Shown: positions 35,199 through 46,885 of the stretch, piece by piece
How positions within the stretch are numbered: position 1 is the stretch's first letter
Layout of the letters: each line of letters opens with the position of its first letter
The notes under the pieces: generated by a model
Databases searched by the model: none
Told to the model about the DNA's origin: nothing
The model's input: the letters and a program-made list of their open reading frames with translations, nothing else
NCBI GenBank assembly: GCA_902702965.1
Contig: CACRXP010000030.1
Location: 594,590-658,589, forward strand
Source: Spirometra erinaceieuropaei
Lineage: Eukaryota; Platyhelminthes; Cestoda; Diphyllobothriidea; Diphyllobothriidae
Reading direction: 5' to 3'
DNA length: 64,000 nt
Position numbers and translations under genes: made by a program

Positions 35199-37223
35199 CT
35201 ATTTTATTTCACAGTTTTCAAGGGAGACGAGGACTGAGTCAGGTGAAATGCCGGGTTCTGGAAACATCATTTCATTTTTATCATCCGTCTTGAGTGTACC
35301 ATAGAACTGGCAGCGTGTATATGTTGGAATTTCGAGTAGATCTTTTGCTGGAATTTGCGATTTTGGTTTTACAAAACTTGTTCCTGCTGCCGTTGTCAGC
35401 GGCGTCCTTGTGCGCGCCGCTGGAAACCTCTGCGTCAGCTCCCCACCCACGGAGGGTTCGCAGACGTAATTGAGTGTTGTCATTGAAGCGGTGCGTACAC
35501 CGCGATCTAACATCCTGTTTGTTGAAATGCAGATGGAAAAACAGGGATAGACAAGTCCAATGGTTAATATCTCTAGAAGGTTCGTGATCTTCTCGGTGAT
35601 ATCATACCGACTTGACGAGTCAGGGGACATCTGTGATTTGGAGAGGTCAGAAAGGTCTGGTGCGTCTGCACCGACTGCAAGGGATGTCAGCATGATTCGA
35701 AGACCCGAAACTACCAGTCCGGCTACACAAAAGCTGGCTAGAACTGTCAGTGATTGGGGAGAACCAAGCATGCCTAAGGCTATGTTGCCGTAATTGGGAT
35801 GTCCGGCAAGCCGGCGGCCTTGAGGGTCCTGTCGGCTATCACAGTTGGTGCTTTGAATGACAGAATTCACTGTAGAGGGTCCCTCAAGGGAACTGAGGGG
35901 TTTTGTATTCTCGGCTATAGACGGGGGCAGGCCGTTCGTGGTGTCGTAGAGAAGCACTGTAGGTTGTTTAGTAGGACCACTCTTCTGCCGCCTTTGTGCT
36001 GCGGCAAGGCAAAGTACAGACGCCGGGAAAACGCAGAGGAGAGGGACGGTGTATAGAATGGCCTCTACCAGTCTATACGTACTGTTTCCTATGCGCGCGC
36101 ACTGTTCCTCCGCACGCATCCGCTGCACAATCTTTCCTAAGCCTTCATTCTCCTGACTGACTGAAGAAGTATGCTTTGCGTACTCGCTGAGGTAGTTTGG
36201 AAGCGACCTGTCGAGGAGCATGACGTGCAGAAGACGAGTAGTCAGGCTGAAGAACCAAGGGCACACGTGGAGGACGATTGCGTAAGTTTTCTGACGTCTC
36301 CCACCACGCAGGCATTTACACAGACAGAGGAGAACGCGACTCCTATGGGCGACATTTAAAAGAAGCAGAAAAAGTAGAGAAAGTAGGAGGATAGACCAGA
36401 ACACGGAGACAACCAAATCCACCAGCAGGCTGCCCAGCACACAGACTATGCGTTGTTTGCATACCGGAGTGGAGGGAACCTCAATCAGGAAATTCCAGAC
36501 TTCCCCGTGCAGGACTGTGTGTAAGCACATGTTGAGAAGAAAGAAAACTATCACAGCAAGTGTGGCATGAATGTGCAGGGTCAGGTAGACGTCAGCCATC
36601 CGTTCCAAAAGTTGAGCTTTGCACTGCAGCTTGTCGGCGCTGTCAGGGCACGCATGCGGCAGGTATTTGGCGCCACCAGACTGCGCTGACAAGCAGAGGC
36701 TGCGCTTCAGGAAAAACATCCGAAAAACCCAAATGCTATTGAGCACAATGAAAATGCAGCCTAGGACAGCAATCAGAATAGGCCCATGTATGAGGTGACT
36801 GGCAAAGATGTTTGTTTCAGGACAGAGAAAAGGACCGCGGTCGGTATCCACAATTGCCGACTTTCCTTCGATAGACTTGGGTGTATGCATCCGGTGGGCA
36901 GCATCGAAGACTTCTGCCACAGGCGCATCGGCCGATAAATGCCAATAACTTGTAAAATTTTCCTTTCCGATTAGGGTGGTGTTGAAGAGCGTCCGATTTC
37001 GCGCAAAGGACTCACCCTGAGGCCAGTCGCTGTCAGAAAGCAAACGCTGGATATCGTTACGAAGGGTCCTCTGCTCCAGATCGCGGCCCCCTTCATTCTG
37101 TTCAGGATGTTGGAGGTGCGCGGCGCACGCAAATGACTTTGCACAGACAAGGCAAACAGCGATGACGCCGCATAACTTGGTCACGTGTTCAAACAAGCAC
37201 CAGCCGCGAATTTCGACAAACAT
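35199..37223 (-). CDS. Putative seven-transmembrane (GPCR-like) receptor, single exon
   Basis: A 674-residue protein. Residues 15-34 are a likely signal peptide; 35-144 an ectodomain with NxS/T sites at 76, 81 and 89. Hydrophobic segments lie at about 145-172, 214-239, 259-293, 313-337, 385-409, 491-515 and 547-569, with a long loop (410-490) before the sixth and a 105-residue tail. Cys255 just before segment 3 and Cys375 in the loop between segments 4 and 5 could form the disulfide of rhodopsin-family receptors. Segment 7 holds VYPCFS where NPxxY is usual; a clear DRY and CWxP are absent. An in-frame TGA upstream (37248-37250) supports this Met, unless an intron ends between them. The 7TM reading is inference from topology; another multipass membrane protein is possible. 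It is the only convincing host gene here. Confidence 0.75.
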   Translation of the reverse strand: MFVEIRGWCLFEHVTKLCGVIAVCLVCAKSFACAAHLQHPEQNEGGRDLEQRTLRNDIQRLLSDSDWPQGESFARNRTLFNTTLIGKENFTSYWHLSADAPVAEVFDAAHRMHTPKSIEGKSAIVDTDRGPFLCPETNIFASHLIHGPILIAVLGCIFIVLNSIWVFRMFFLKRSLCLSAQSGGAKYLPHACPDSADKLQCKAQLLERMADVYLTLHIHATLAVIVFFLLNMCLHTVLHGEVWNFLIEVPSTPVCKQRIVCVLGSLLVDLVVSVFWSILLLSLLFLLLLNVAHRSRVLLCLCKCLRGGRRQKTYAIVLHVCPWFFSLTTRLLHVMLLDRSLPNYLSEYAKHTSSVSQENEGLGKIVQRMRAEEQCARIGNSTYRLVEAILYTVPLLCVFPASVLCLAAAQRRQKSGPTKQPTVLLYDTTNGLPPSIAENTKPLSSLEGPSTVNSVIQSTNCDSRQDPQGRRLAGHPNYGNIALGMLGSPQSLTVLASFCVAGLVVSGLRIMLTSLAVGADAPDLSDLSKSQMSPDSSSRYDITEKITNLLEILTIGLVYPCFSICISTNRMLDRGVRTASMTTLNYVCEPSVGGELTQRFPAARTRTPLTTAAGTSFVKPKSQIPAKDLLEIPTYTRCQFYGTLKTDDKNEMMFPEPGISPDSVLVSLENCEIK
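35203..35208 (-). promoter_or_regulatory. Possible polyadenylation signal overlapping the end of the CDS
   Basis: AATAAA on the minus strand lies within the last codons (GAAATAAAATAG). If used, the 3' untranslated region would be extremely short; it may be coincidental in AT-rich sequence. Confidence 0.25.
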
Positions 37224-38195
37224 GGCATAATGTGTGCGATGGGGCGGTCAGGCCAGTTTTCACGGGTCGACAGCCTGTGCGGTTATCAGAAGACCAAAGC
37301 AATTTCTCGATAAGCAAAAAGCGGGTGCAAATACTTACTAAGCCGCTGTTGCCCAATAAGCTTTCAGCTACCTACGCCAATCAGATTTCAATAAAACTGG
37401 AAAAAATACTCAGTGGCCGCCAGGGTTTAGAACTTCCGAACGCAAACGAATCCTCGGCGGTAGGAATTATTTTGGCTTCACAGTAAATGTTACAGGAATT
37501 TTTGACGAGATACTTTCAAAATTAAACTGGGAAGCATAAAAGTTTCAGTGAGGGCCTGCAAAATTCTGACAAATGTCTCGATAATATTGATAACAGTAAG
37601 CCGTGCCTCTTTCCCTGAAATTTCCATCGCGTTGCGCTTTCCTGCATAATGTTGTCAAATATCACGCCATTTCGCTCAGTGTGAAGAGGAACTAGTTTTT
37701 GATTTTATTTTTTAAAAGTAGACACTTGGATAAACATACGCCATTGATGACTCCTCGTCATGCCGATTTTACTCTTTAACTGTCCTCAGTAGTAGCACAA
37801 AATTTGACGTTTTGTATATGCTGTGCAGATTCCGAGGAAGAAAAAGAGATGAGACAAAATTCAGCAAAATGGTCCCAGCAAAAAAAAGCAACTCTCGTGT
37901 GGTTTCATCGGAGTACGTGTGCGCCGTCGGTCGCAAGTCCCCAGCTGGGTAACTTGAGATCCTCGTTAGGATAGCCACCGCAAAATATTTGCTTGCACGC
38001 ATAGGACCGACTGGAGAGGAAAATTTAAGGAGTTTATTTGCTTGAGTGATCCATCCTTTAACTCTAGCCAAGTACTACAAAATGTGCTGTTCCGACCACA
38101 CCTTCCGTCAGTGGGTGCCTCTGCTGACTGATCTGTGGCGATGCCTCTTTCATAGAATTTTATAAACTAAAATGTAGTGGTTTATTTCACGGAGT
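37224..38195. other. Upstream region of the 7TM gene
   Basis: Should contain the promoter and any 5' untranslated exon of the minus-strand gene, but no TATA box or initiator could be assigned with confidence. No repeat recognised. Confidence 0.35.
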
Positions 38196-38204
38196 TCTTT
38201 GATC

Positions 38205-38512
38205 AAAAAAATCTGCCAAAAACATCTATGAATTACGCGAGCCCGGTAGTCATCCGGTGGATTCTGGGTGAATTACTTAGGAAATCCTGCCTGGGCAGTC
38301 AACTTACCGTATCAGATTTGGTTGAATTCAGACGTTGTAGTAGGTTAGGCGGGTAACTTGACCCAAATGGGATTAAACTCGCGTCGTCCAGCGGGACCTC
38401 GTAGCTTAAGTGGTTAGAGCGTTGGCTGTACTGATGTCTTCCGCTTACTACGTGTGTTCGAATTCCACCGAGGCGCTGAGTTTTTCCAACAAGAGCCATT
38501 CAGTTGACCGTT
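38205..38512 (+). repeat. SINE-I, class II tRNA-like repeat with 5' extension
   Basis: A head of about 190 bases (ATCTGCCAAAAA, GAATTACG, GTAGTCATCCGGTGGATTC, GGAAATCCTGCCTGGGCAGT) leads into a tRNA-like part: CCTCGTAGCTTAAGTGG with TTAGAGCG (A box) and TGTTCGAATTCCACCGAGG (B box). CCTCG pairs with CGAGG like an acceptor stem, and the long segment between anticodon-like stem and T arm resembles tRNA-Leu/Ser. Copies at 45900-46339 and 55945-56215 share both parts, so this is a SINE family, not a tRNA gene. Confidence 0.7.
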
Positions 38513-38514
38513 AA

Positions 38515-41500
38515 TAAGCCCCTCGTGCGATTAATGCATTTGGTAAAAAAGCAGACCTACGGTCGGAATATGTGATTTATGTATCCAAAATCTTGTATGC
38601 GCAACCCACGTGCCATAGGCTCATATCCATGCATGAGATTCTCCTCTGCGGGAAATCAGGTAGCCAAAAGCGCTTGTTGAATTGTCAAAGCGCCTATATG
38701 CTTCTCCTGGTGAATTTTTCTTCTTTTTGATTGGCCGAGTTCTCCATAACCATTTGTTTTACTGCAGTAGGTGTTATAACTCACAAACTTTCGTGATTTA
38801 CATTTGCGTGAGAAGTGTGTCAATCATTTGCTGTTGTCATCTGATTTTATTGAATTGATTTGAGGCGAAGAAGGTATAGCCATATCTACTAAATTTAAAC
38901 CAGTCGGATCGAAAAATCAACGGATATTTTCCCCGTTCTTATTTGATAGAGACTTGCACTCGAATCCGTTAATAAGTAGCAAGCATAAGCTAGACGAATC
39001 TAATCGCTGTACAATTTTAGCTTTTTTCGGGGCCCTATGGACGGTTAATCAGTTTGAGTAACTGGTTCTAATAAAACATGTTAGCTGGACTTTCCGCTTG
39101 GTTAATTGCTTTTGCCTACTCCATATTAAATCCTGCATAGCGATGATGTTTCATAAATACTGAAATCTAATAAAACAAATAGCTTTAGTAATTCACTAGA
39201 TGTCATTTTCCGCTGAAGAAAGGGGTTGCATCAAGAACTGGTGTGCAGTCTGTCTGGGTTTTTATCTTATATCTGTTTTGTAATAATAATAACTTAATTA
39301 GCATTTATAAATTGACGATTACTAACGTACAGCATATGAGCATTGTGTTACTATTCCGTCAAGGGTGATAGACGTTAGCTAAAACATTCATATCTATCTC
39401 CGGACCGAATCTCAGAAGATTTCGACCAAAACTTTCATTCCGTCTTCGCAGATCAATTTAAATGAGAATTTAAAGTATTTAAAAAAACATTTAGGTAGGC
39501 CGTTTCAACGCTATGCACGACATTTTTAAATCTTAAATAGTAAATGTATGTTTGTGATGCAAGTGCGGTCTTACTTTGAAATAAGTAAACATGTCTCAGT
39601 TATACCCTTGCGTTATCGAGCATCACATACAAAAGGTAAGCCTTCGCCTAAATCTGCCACAGCGTTTGATACGGAACTCCTGTTGCCTTAAAAAAACTGT
39701 TGGCGGGAAGGGTTTGGCTTCGGTTGGCCAAGCAACTCTTAAACGACATTAAGACAGAAATTTCGCAGCTCGATATGACAGAAAAAATACTCGAGTTCAA
39801 GGTGATTGCTAGGATACCAGCCGGAACACTTGCTTATCAGTTCGAGCTTTTAAACCCTCACTGAGAGTCGCGACAGCAGCAGCCATAGCATCACCAATAA
39901 ATGTGAACTGCAAATCGCAGACGATTAAAAAATAAGGTGGTGGAGTTGATAGTGTAGGACTGAGTCCTCGCCAAGGGCCCAGGTTTCAGTCAACTCATAA
40001 TCGGTCCAGATTTTCAGCGAAGCCTGTTTTAGAGACATAGCATATTCATTCTTCCCGTGACACATTAGATTCGATTTTATTGGTGCAAGCTGCCAGGGGA
40101 TAATTTTTAAGTGTAGCATGGTGATCCAGTTCTTCTAATCGTATTTGTTTTACTTAGTCTCTTTAGTTTAAAATCATAAAAAAGGCCAAAACATAGAACT
40201 TTCTAAATTTAGATGCACGCAAAATGGATACGGTTTCGGCTGACAAAAAATGTTTTATCTTATTCAGATGAAAAGTACCCCAGCCATGGTTATGAACAAG
40301 TTAAAACCCTGCTTGTGCTGATATACGTGTCTCAGTTAAACTTTGTATAACCCAATAGTCGTGCGGTCAATAAATTTACGACAGTGCTTCTAAATTTCTG
40401 ATTAAACTAATTATTTTTTTAATGATATGCACAACTCGGGTAATCTAAAGTCTAGGTGGCTTGTGCTAAATTTTCGGATAAAAAAGGAACAAGCGTCCGG
40501 ATTTGAGATTAACCTAATGCGTCGATGGGTATCCTCGAAAGTTTTCTCGAAAATACTAGGACGTCGTATGTGAACGAGAACAATGACATTACTGCTAATA
40601 ACGAAATCCCGCAGTTATCGAAAAACAGGCAATGCAATGGGTGAAATGAAAATGTACTCACATACAAATGGAGAGGGGAAAAATTACGAAACGCTCCTCT
40701 ACACAGTGCATATATTTAAATCATTAAACCACCAGAAGACAGAATAGATTAATCCGGTTTCTTTATGAGAATACTCGGAAACAGAAAGGCCGACAAGGAC
40801 TCATGTTATTGTTTCTTGTGCCATATCAAGTTTATTAGGTTACCTCCCTTATATTTGAAAAAGTCAAATATGCCTTCTGCATTTAAGGTATTGTTTATGG
40901 GATGCCTGGCTTCCCAATGCCTAGAAAAAAGTCTTACTTTTGATATATTTAAAGACGAAACATGCTCACTTATAACCAAAGATTGGAGTAAAATATTTGT
41001 GTTTTACTTTAAATTTACGGGGGTTTTTTATTTTTTTTTACTGATATCGGTTTTTTCACTAACTCCCTGATATGTACGGCCGACCATGATTTTTATGAAA
41101 GCACATTTTACTGTTTATGCAGTCATTCTTATTTTTGGGCTAGTATCTGTTTAGTGCTTCTTTATCTTGAATGGAAGAGACACTCACTACACTGCAACTC
41201 CCATAATGCACATTTTACTTTTTGGGTTGATTGCTAACAACAGACTGTTTTTTAGCTTGTTTTCTTTTTGCTGAACTAAAATTGATTATTAGATAGGCAG
41301 TAGAAAATGCTAGCTAGCAAACGTAAGATCGATATTGCGTTTTTACGCAAATTAGTCAAGTCATGACAACTTGCATCTACAGAGTCATCATTGATGGATT
41401 TTGCTAATATTTGTAAAAAAATTACATAAGAATGCACTCCAAAAGTGCTTTCGCAAAGTACGTATTTTTTTAAAAAATATTCCGACTGGTTTCGTTTTCC

Positions 41501-44500
41501 TGATGGCATCCTTGCGTTGTTCTAATCCCAATAATTTTTGAGGATGGTCCTACCTTATTTTTCTTTTTTTAACTAGGTGAAAAGCCACACGCTATCTTTC
41601 TAAAATCTTTGACAACAACATGCAATAGTCGTGGAGCGTTCATGTGTCTTAAGCGTTCTTATCACACAAAACAGACGTGATTGGGTGAGTGCTTACCTTG
41701 GCGTTTGCATTATATTTGTCAGCCGTAACACCAGCCTAATTTTCTTGTTTTCGCGTGCATTTATTTAATGCCCCTTAAGCAAAAAAATAAAGGGGTCTAC
41801 AAAATCTTCCAAACATTATGGCAACATGCGTTAACGTACGTAAAATAATGGGCGGATAGAGGTTTCTTCTAAAAAAATCGAAACGCGCGCATTTTCTGCC
41901 GGGCAGTACCCGGCCAATTTAAATAAAAACAAATTAACGTAATGGCAAATTCATGTTTGAGCTAAAAAGTAAAAACGATTTTTATCAAACATTTTTTCGC
42001 AGTTTGAGGTTAATTAAAAACTGAAGTTCCTTTTATTTTGATCCTTGTTGACATTAATCAGATTTCTGTGAAGGCGGATGACACGTCGGAGTTATTTTTA
42101 TATCCATAGTCTTAAATACGATTGCATCAATCAAGCAAAATAAGTTATACGTGTACCTGTAAGTGACAATCACATGCTCGCATGAATTTGATTAAATTGG
42201 AGATTAAAATTCCCACACTTTTCTACTAAAAGTATGCATTTTCAAGTCTAGATAACGCAGTAAAGTAACGGCAAGGCTGCAAAATGAGGAAGTGGCAAAG
42301 ATCCAGAAAAAGAAGTCAACTGGATGGCTAGTCTATTTCTTGCCAGCCGGCCGATGTGGAGAACTTTAAAATATTGCTGTTCTTCTACTATAAATTTCGT
42401 TTTCTTAATGCCATTTCTGTGGTTTCTGCTAGAAATACTCACTCTGGTGCCCCTCAATCTGTGTGCGAATTTTAGTTTAATATTTGCAATCTTTTAACCG
42501 ACTGGCATTGACAGTAGCAACTAGGAATGGACAAAATTACAGACCCTACGCATTGCCAAAAATTTCATGCATTCTCCGTATATTTTTCATTTAGAATAAT
42601 TGTCGGTCCGCTTTATTACTCCAGTAATTTGTCTCAATTTCTCAATCGCTTGTTAAGTCACAAATGAAAATAAATGCAACGAGAAAAAAATTTAAATTAG
42701 GTTACTCGAAGATTATACTTTGAAAGCGTCGGAAATCCGCTTTAAAAAAAGATTCAGACATCAGACCGAGCGCTTATCATTGTTGAAAATCAGTCGACCA
42801 TATGTGGGGGTGCCATCACGGTGCTTATCGGCGGGTGATCTTTTGATAGTAGTGTTTATTAAAGGCACTTCAATGAGTGCCGCAGTGTCTAAAATGCGCC
42901 TTTGTCAAAGCGCTCTGCCCACCATATGTGTTTTTTAATGTATGCAAAAGATCGCATCGCTCCAGCTGCGCCTACCACAAACATCAAGATCGTCACCAGG
43001 CAATGCTCCCCTTGAGCTAATTTCAAAGTTTTATAAATTTTGTCAGCAACTGTGCGTCTTGCTTTCAATGTATTCACATGTTATTTGCCTAGCAAAAGAT
43101 CTGATAATTTCTTCTTTGTTGTGGTACTAATGCATCTAGACCTCATGTTCAGCTATATGAAAACTTGCTATCTCGGCGCCGAGGAGGGGCACCCGCGTTG
43201 GCTACAGGGCACTATACATGCTAGTCTTCAGGTATTTTCCTGCCTTGAAAACGCAATATCTATTGCTAAAGTTCGCGGAATCTGTCATAACACTGCGTCT
43301 GCTTTAATGCCGGTTTTCAAAGATTTATGTTGAATTTAGCACTTTTACGCAGTTTGTTTTGTGGGCGGACATTTCATTCAAAAAATACTGTTTAAAAAGG
43401 CCGTTTAAGTCTGCATTTTTGATTTAAACTTTTACCGCTGGGAGTTCAGAGATATACAACTAACCGTTGCCAACTGAGTTTTCGTTTTTAGGTGCGGTAG
43501 CCTTAGCTTAAGCACTTCAAAATTGTTATTTAGATTAAGATTTGAAATATTATAAATTAGACGCTTTACAGCTGTGAATTGAGGCAGCCACCGTCGCTCG
43601 TCTGACCTTATTGCTTAAAGAAACATGATTTTCATCGTCCGCCGGTCGGATTGTGGTACATCTACTCGCCATTTTACTTAAAGACCTCGTGGATAGACTC
43701 ATAGAGGAAAGCAAGCGGCAAAGCCGCTAACAATTGGATTACAATTTCTGGCATTTGTTAACTGTTGACAGCCGGCAATACCGAATCCTAGGCCTGCATG
43801 ACCTGGGGTTAGAGCCCCGATCCCCAGTCATTATGCTTTCTTGGCCGTAGCGAATGTGTTTTAAGCTAATAAATGTCAGCTTGAAAACTTAATATACATT
43901 TAGATTGAATATGTGAAAGTGTGTTACCAAGAATTTACTCCATGTTTCCACAATAATGTCTGAAGAAATAAGATGGTCTGGCTTCTAATACTGAATAAAA
44001 TGGCGAACTGCGGAGGAAGAATGCTGGGGAGTATACTAAGCAGCCGAATCGCCGGTGGCTGTCTCATGTAACAGCAAAAACCGACAAACCATACGTCTGG
44101 AATTTAGTAGGCCTCCGTTTTGCACATATGCTACATTTATCCGTATTAATGTCTCTACTTTGTCGCCTATTCATCAGTTTCACGATTAGGTCCTGCATTA
44201 GGCAGTCGGAAAAAGGGCGACCAACCAATACAAGCCGTCCAAGAAGGGGGAATAAACGAAGCAGAAACAGGTCAAGGTCAAAATAAAAAGTCTGATCAGA
44301 TTAGGCAGACGGGGGATCGATTACGATGTTGGCGACCGCATTATTCACATTCGAAATGCGCCAGCTGATTAGACCGACGATTGAGGCAAAATACGTTACG
44401 GCTCAAGTCCTGTGATCATCAGCTTGGGCCTATATCACTTTCCGAAGTCCCTCGCCCTAAAACCCTTTGCGCTTAGCATTTAATTCGTATTTTCCATAAG

Positions 44501-44965
44501 TGTTTCGCGAAAGGTCCACTTTCAGAAAATTACCCTAAGTAAACGACCAGTTAGAGACGTTCCGATGTCTCCACGGGCTCCGTTCTAAAGAACAAAAGTG
44601 GTCCGCGACACAGGAACGGCCAACTAAACATTCATACCTAGAGAATTGTAAGGGCATTATGGGGTAAAATAGACAGGGAGATTTGGAAGGAGCTTGTTTT
44701 GCAAATGACCGGAGAGTGTATGTCTTTACGGTCTGAAGCTGTCCTAGAACGCCGGAAGCACCAGTTGATGGTCTTACGTCGAACGCGCAGCGTCCTTTCA
44801 TGCCGCCAGTAGGTGGATACGTCGATTTTCCCTTGGGTCAGCAGGGATAGATGGCGAGGCTTCGCAGCCACATAAATGAAGAGCTTTACGCGTAACCAAC
44901 ACAGCTTGAATCTGTTATGAATGATGCGACATGTAAAGAGGCTACTCAAAGAACATGCCAAAAAC
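38515..44965. other. Long unassigned AT-rich stretch
   Basis: About 6.4 kb without a supportable gene. The 101-codon plus frame at 40765-41070 has two hydrophobic stretches but no domain and AT-driven Phe/Leu/Ile content. Nothing matched the repeats defined elsewhere in the window. Confidence 0.45.
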
Positions 44966-44968
44966 ACT

Positions 44969-45762
44969 TACAGTGCGAGATCGATCTCATGAAATGTTTA
45001 CCGAAATTCTGAAATTCGTTTTTGATTAGGAAGGATTACTTAGGTGGGGTTGTAATATTGATTAGCGTGCCGCATAATCCTATAGTATTTCGGACTGGCC
45101 AGGATGTCGGCCTTTATATTCACTCCTTCTGGACCTCCTGAAAAAATCGTACTCGGTAAACAAATGATCATTTTAGTAGCATGCATTTTTTCCTATCGAT
45201 TTTTAATGGTCTTATAAATTCAAATATATTTTAAAGAAAACGTGCACAAAAATAATCTTTATTTTACTCATTTGGTAGAAAATAGCCTGTTCTTTGCATT
45301 GTTTGCACAAAGAAAGTGTATACTTAGGTTTTAAAAAAGTTTCTAATTATGAGATATTTAAGACCGTGCGATTTCCATACACACAAACCGCACATGTCCG
45401 TTCACCATTGTTTTTCATGAAATGTACAATACAGTTCGGATCCATTGCGAAATTGCGTGAACTCTATGTAGTATCTTCTTAAAGACATAGAGAAATATAT
45501 GATCTTTTTTACGGGAAATTATGCCCCTTGTTGCATGAAATCGTTGAACACTGATTCAATGGCAGATCAGGCTCAAAAATATTCGGAAAGTGAGAATCTG
45601 TTTTAAAATCTAAACATAAACCTTTTTCTGCAAAAAATGCAAAAAAAGTGTTAGTTTCTACCAAATGAGTGAAAGAAAGCTTATTTTTGTGCACGTGTTC
45701 TATAAAATATATTTGAACTTATAAGACGATCGAAAATACATAGGAAAAATGCATGATAATTA
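44969..45762. mobile_element. Foldback MITE, family A copy 4, right end missing
   Basis: Starts TA-CAGTGCGAGATCGATCTC then ATGAAATGTTTACCGAAATT, with the left arm complete. The right arm runs inward to outward from about 45575 to AAAATGCATGATAATTA at 45762 and then stops, about 200 bases short of the expected terminal tip. The junction DNA (45763-45887) is unrelated. No coding capacity. Confidence 0.75.
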
Positions 45763-45899
45763 ACGACTGGGTTGCGCGAGATCCGTGGATATAGATGATC
45801 CCGTTTACACAGATATTCTCTTCATGAGCACTGTATGCAATCGCCCTCATATTATCGTCTTTAAATTTGCAAAATTTTCCACTAAACAGTCTAAAAAAC

Positions 45900-46339
45900 T
45901 ACTATTGAACCAACTGTGAAAAGCTCGGCGCCTCGGTGGGATTCGAACCCACTCAGTAAGGAGAAGGCTTTAGCGCAGCCAACGCTCTAACCACTTGAGC
46001 TACGAGGTCCCGCCTGACGACTCGAGTTTAATCACATTTGGGTCAAATTTACTCGCCCAGCCTACTGCAACGTCTGGAATCCACCAAATCTGATACATTA
46101 AGTTGACTGCCTATACAGGATTTCCTAAGTAATTCACCTAGAATCCACCAGATGACTACCAGGCTCACGTAATTCATAGGTATTTTGGCAGATTTTGAAT
46201 AATTCCTATTGACCCAACTGTTGGAGCGTGTCTGTACTAAAGTCTTCTCCTTACTGCGTGGGTTCGAATCCCACCGAGACGCCGAGTTTATCACAGTTGG
46301 GTCAATAGAAATTATTCAAAATCTGCCAAAATACCTATG
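45900..46339. repeat. Composite inverted SINE-I insertion with 12-bp target duplication
   Basis: A minus-strand SINE-I copy (tRNA-like part 45930-46010, head up to 46205) is joined to a plus-strand tRNA-like part (46206-46300) and the start of another head (ATTATTCAAAATCTGCCAAA, to 46339). The minus copy has the best cloverleaf: D arm GCTC/GAGC, anticodon-like stem GGCT/AGCC, T arm GTGGG-TTCGAAT-CCCAC and B box GGTTCGAATCC. The whole block is flanked by a perfect AGTCTAAAAAAC repeat (45888-45899 and 46340-46351), so it appears to have inserted as one unit. Confidence 0.78.
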
Positions 46340-46444
46340 AGTCTAAAAAACGCCCAGAGTGAACGTTTAAGAAGTTGCCTAAATCAAACTGTACAGCGCA
46401 ACATTCCGGTAAATCACGCCCCCAAACCATTATTAACTAGTCCC

Positions 46445-46885
46445 ACCCAATAACTTCAAATATATTTTATAGAAACAATGCATAAAAATGCTATTACTTG
46501 TACTCATTTTATAGCAAATAAATTTTCTTGGAATTGGATACTTTAAGAAAGGGTATATTTGGCTTTAAAACATTTTCAGATTTGACGTTTCAGTCATCTT
46601 GCTGCATCTATTCCTACAGCATCTTATTCACCCGTTCATCAGTGCTTATCGCGAAGTATGCAATGTGATCTACATTTATTGTAAATTGCATGATCCGTAT
46701 TTGATATCTCCCCAATGGCATAAAAGAACATATGACTATCCTTGTGCTGAAAGTTAACGGCTTGTAGACTGAGAATTTCAAACACAAATGCAACTGCAGA
46801 CAGAGTGCAAGATTATTAGGGAATCGTTAAACATGTTTTAGGTAGAAAGAAAAGTTTCCTAAAGTACACAAAGCATTACAGTGTA
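46445..46885. repeat. Decayed foldback MITE fragment
   Basis: TTCAAATATATTTTATAGAA and ACAATGCATAAAAATGC match the inner left arm of families A and B; the far side ends with weakly related sequence (TAGGGAATCG, ATTACAGTG at 46875-46883). Ends are not recognisable. Confidence 0.45.

Noticed and set aside
40765..41070. 101-codon possible small membrane protein
   Set aside because: Hydrophobic content follows from T-rich DNA; no signal-peptide structure or homologous feature that I recognise.
44395..44425. Minus-strand CTGATGA box as a hammerhead
   Set aside because: No GAAA box and no stem I complementarity.
45930..46010. Functional tRNA gene (minus strand)
   Set aside because: Good B box and D/T arms, but the acceptor stem is short, the anticodon loop lacks the invariant T33, and the block is part of a multi-copy SINE.
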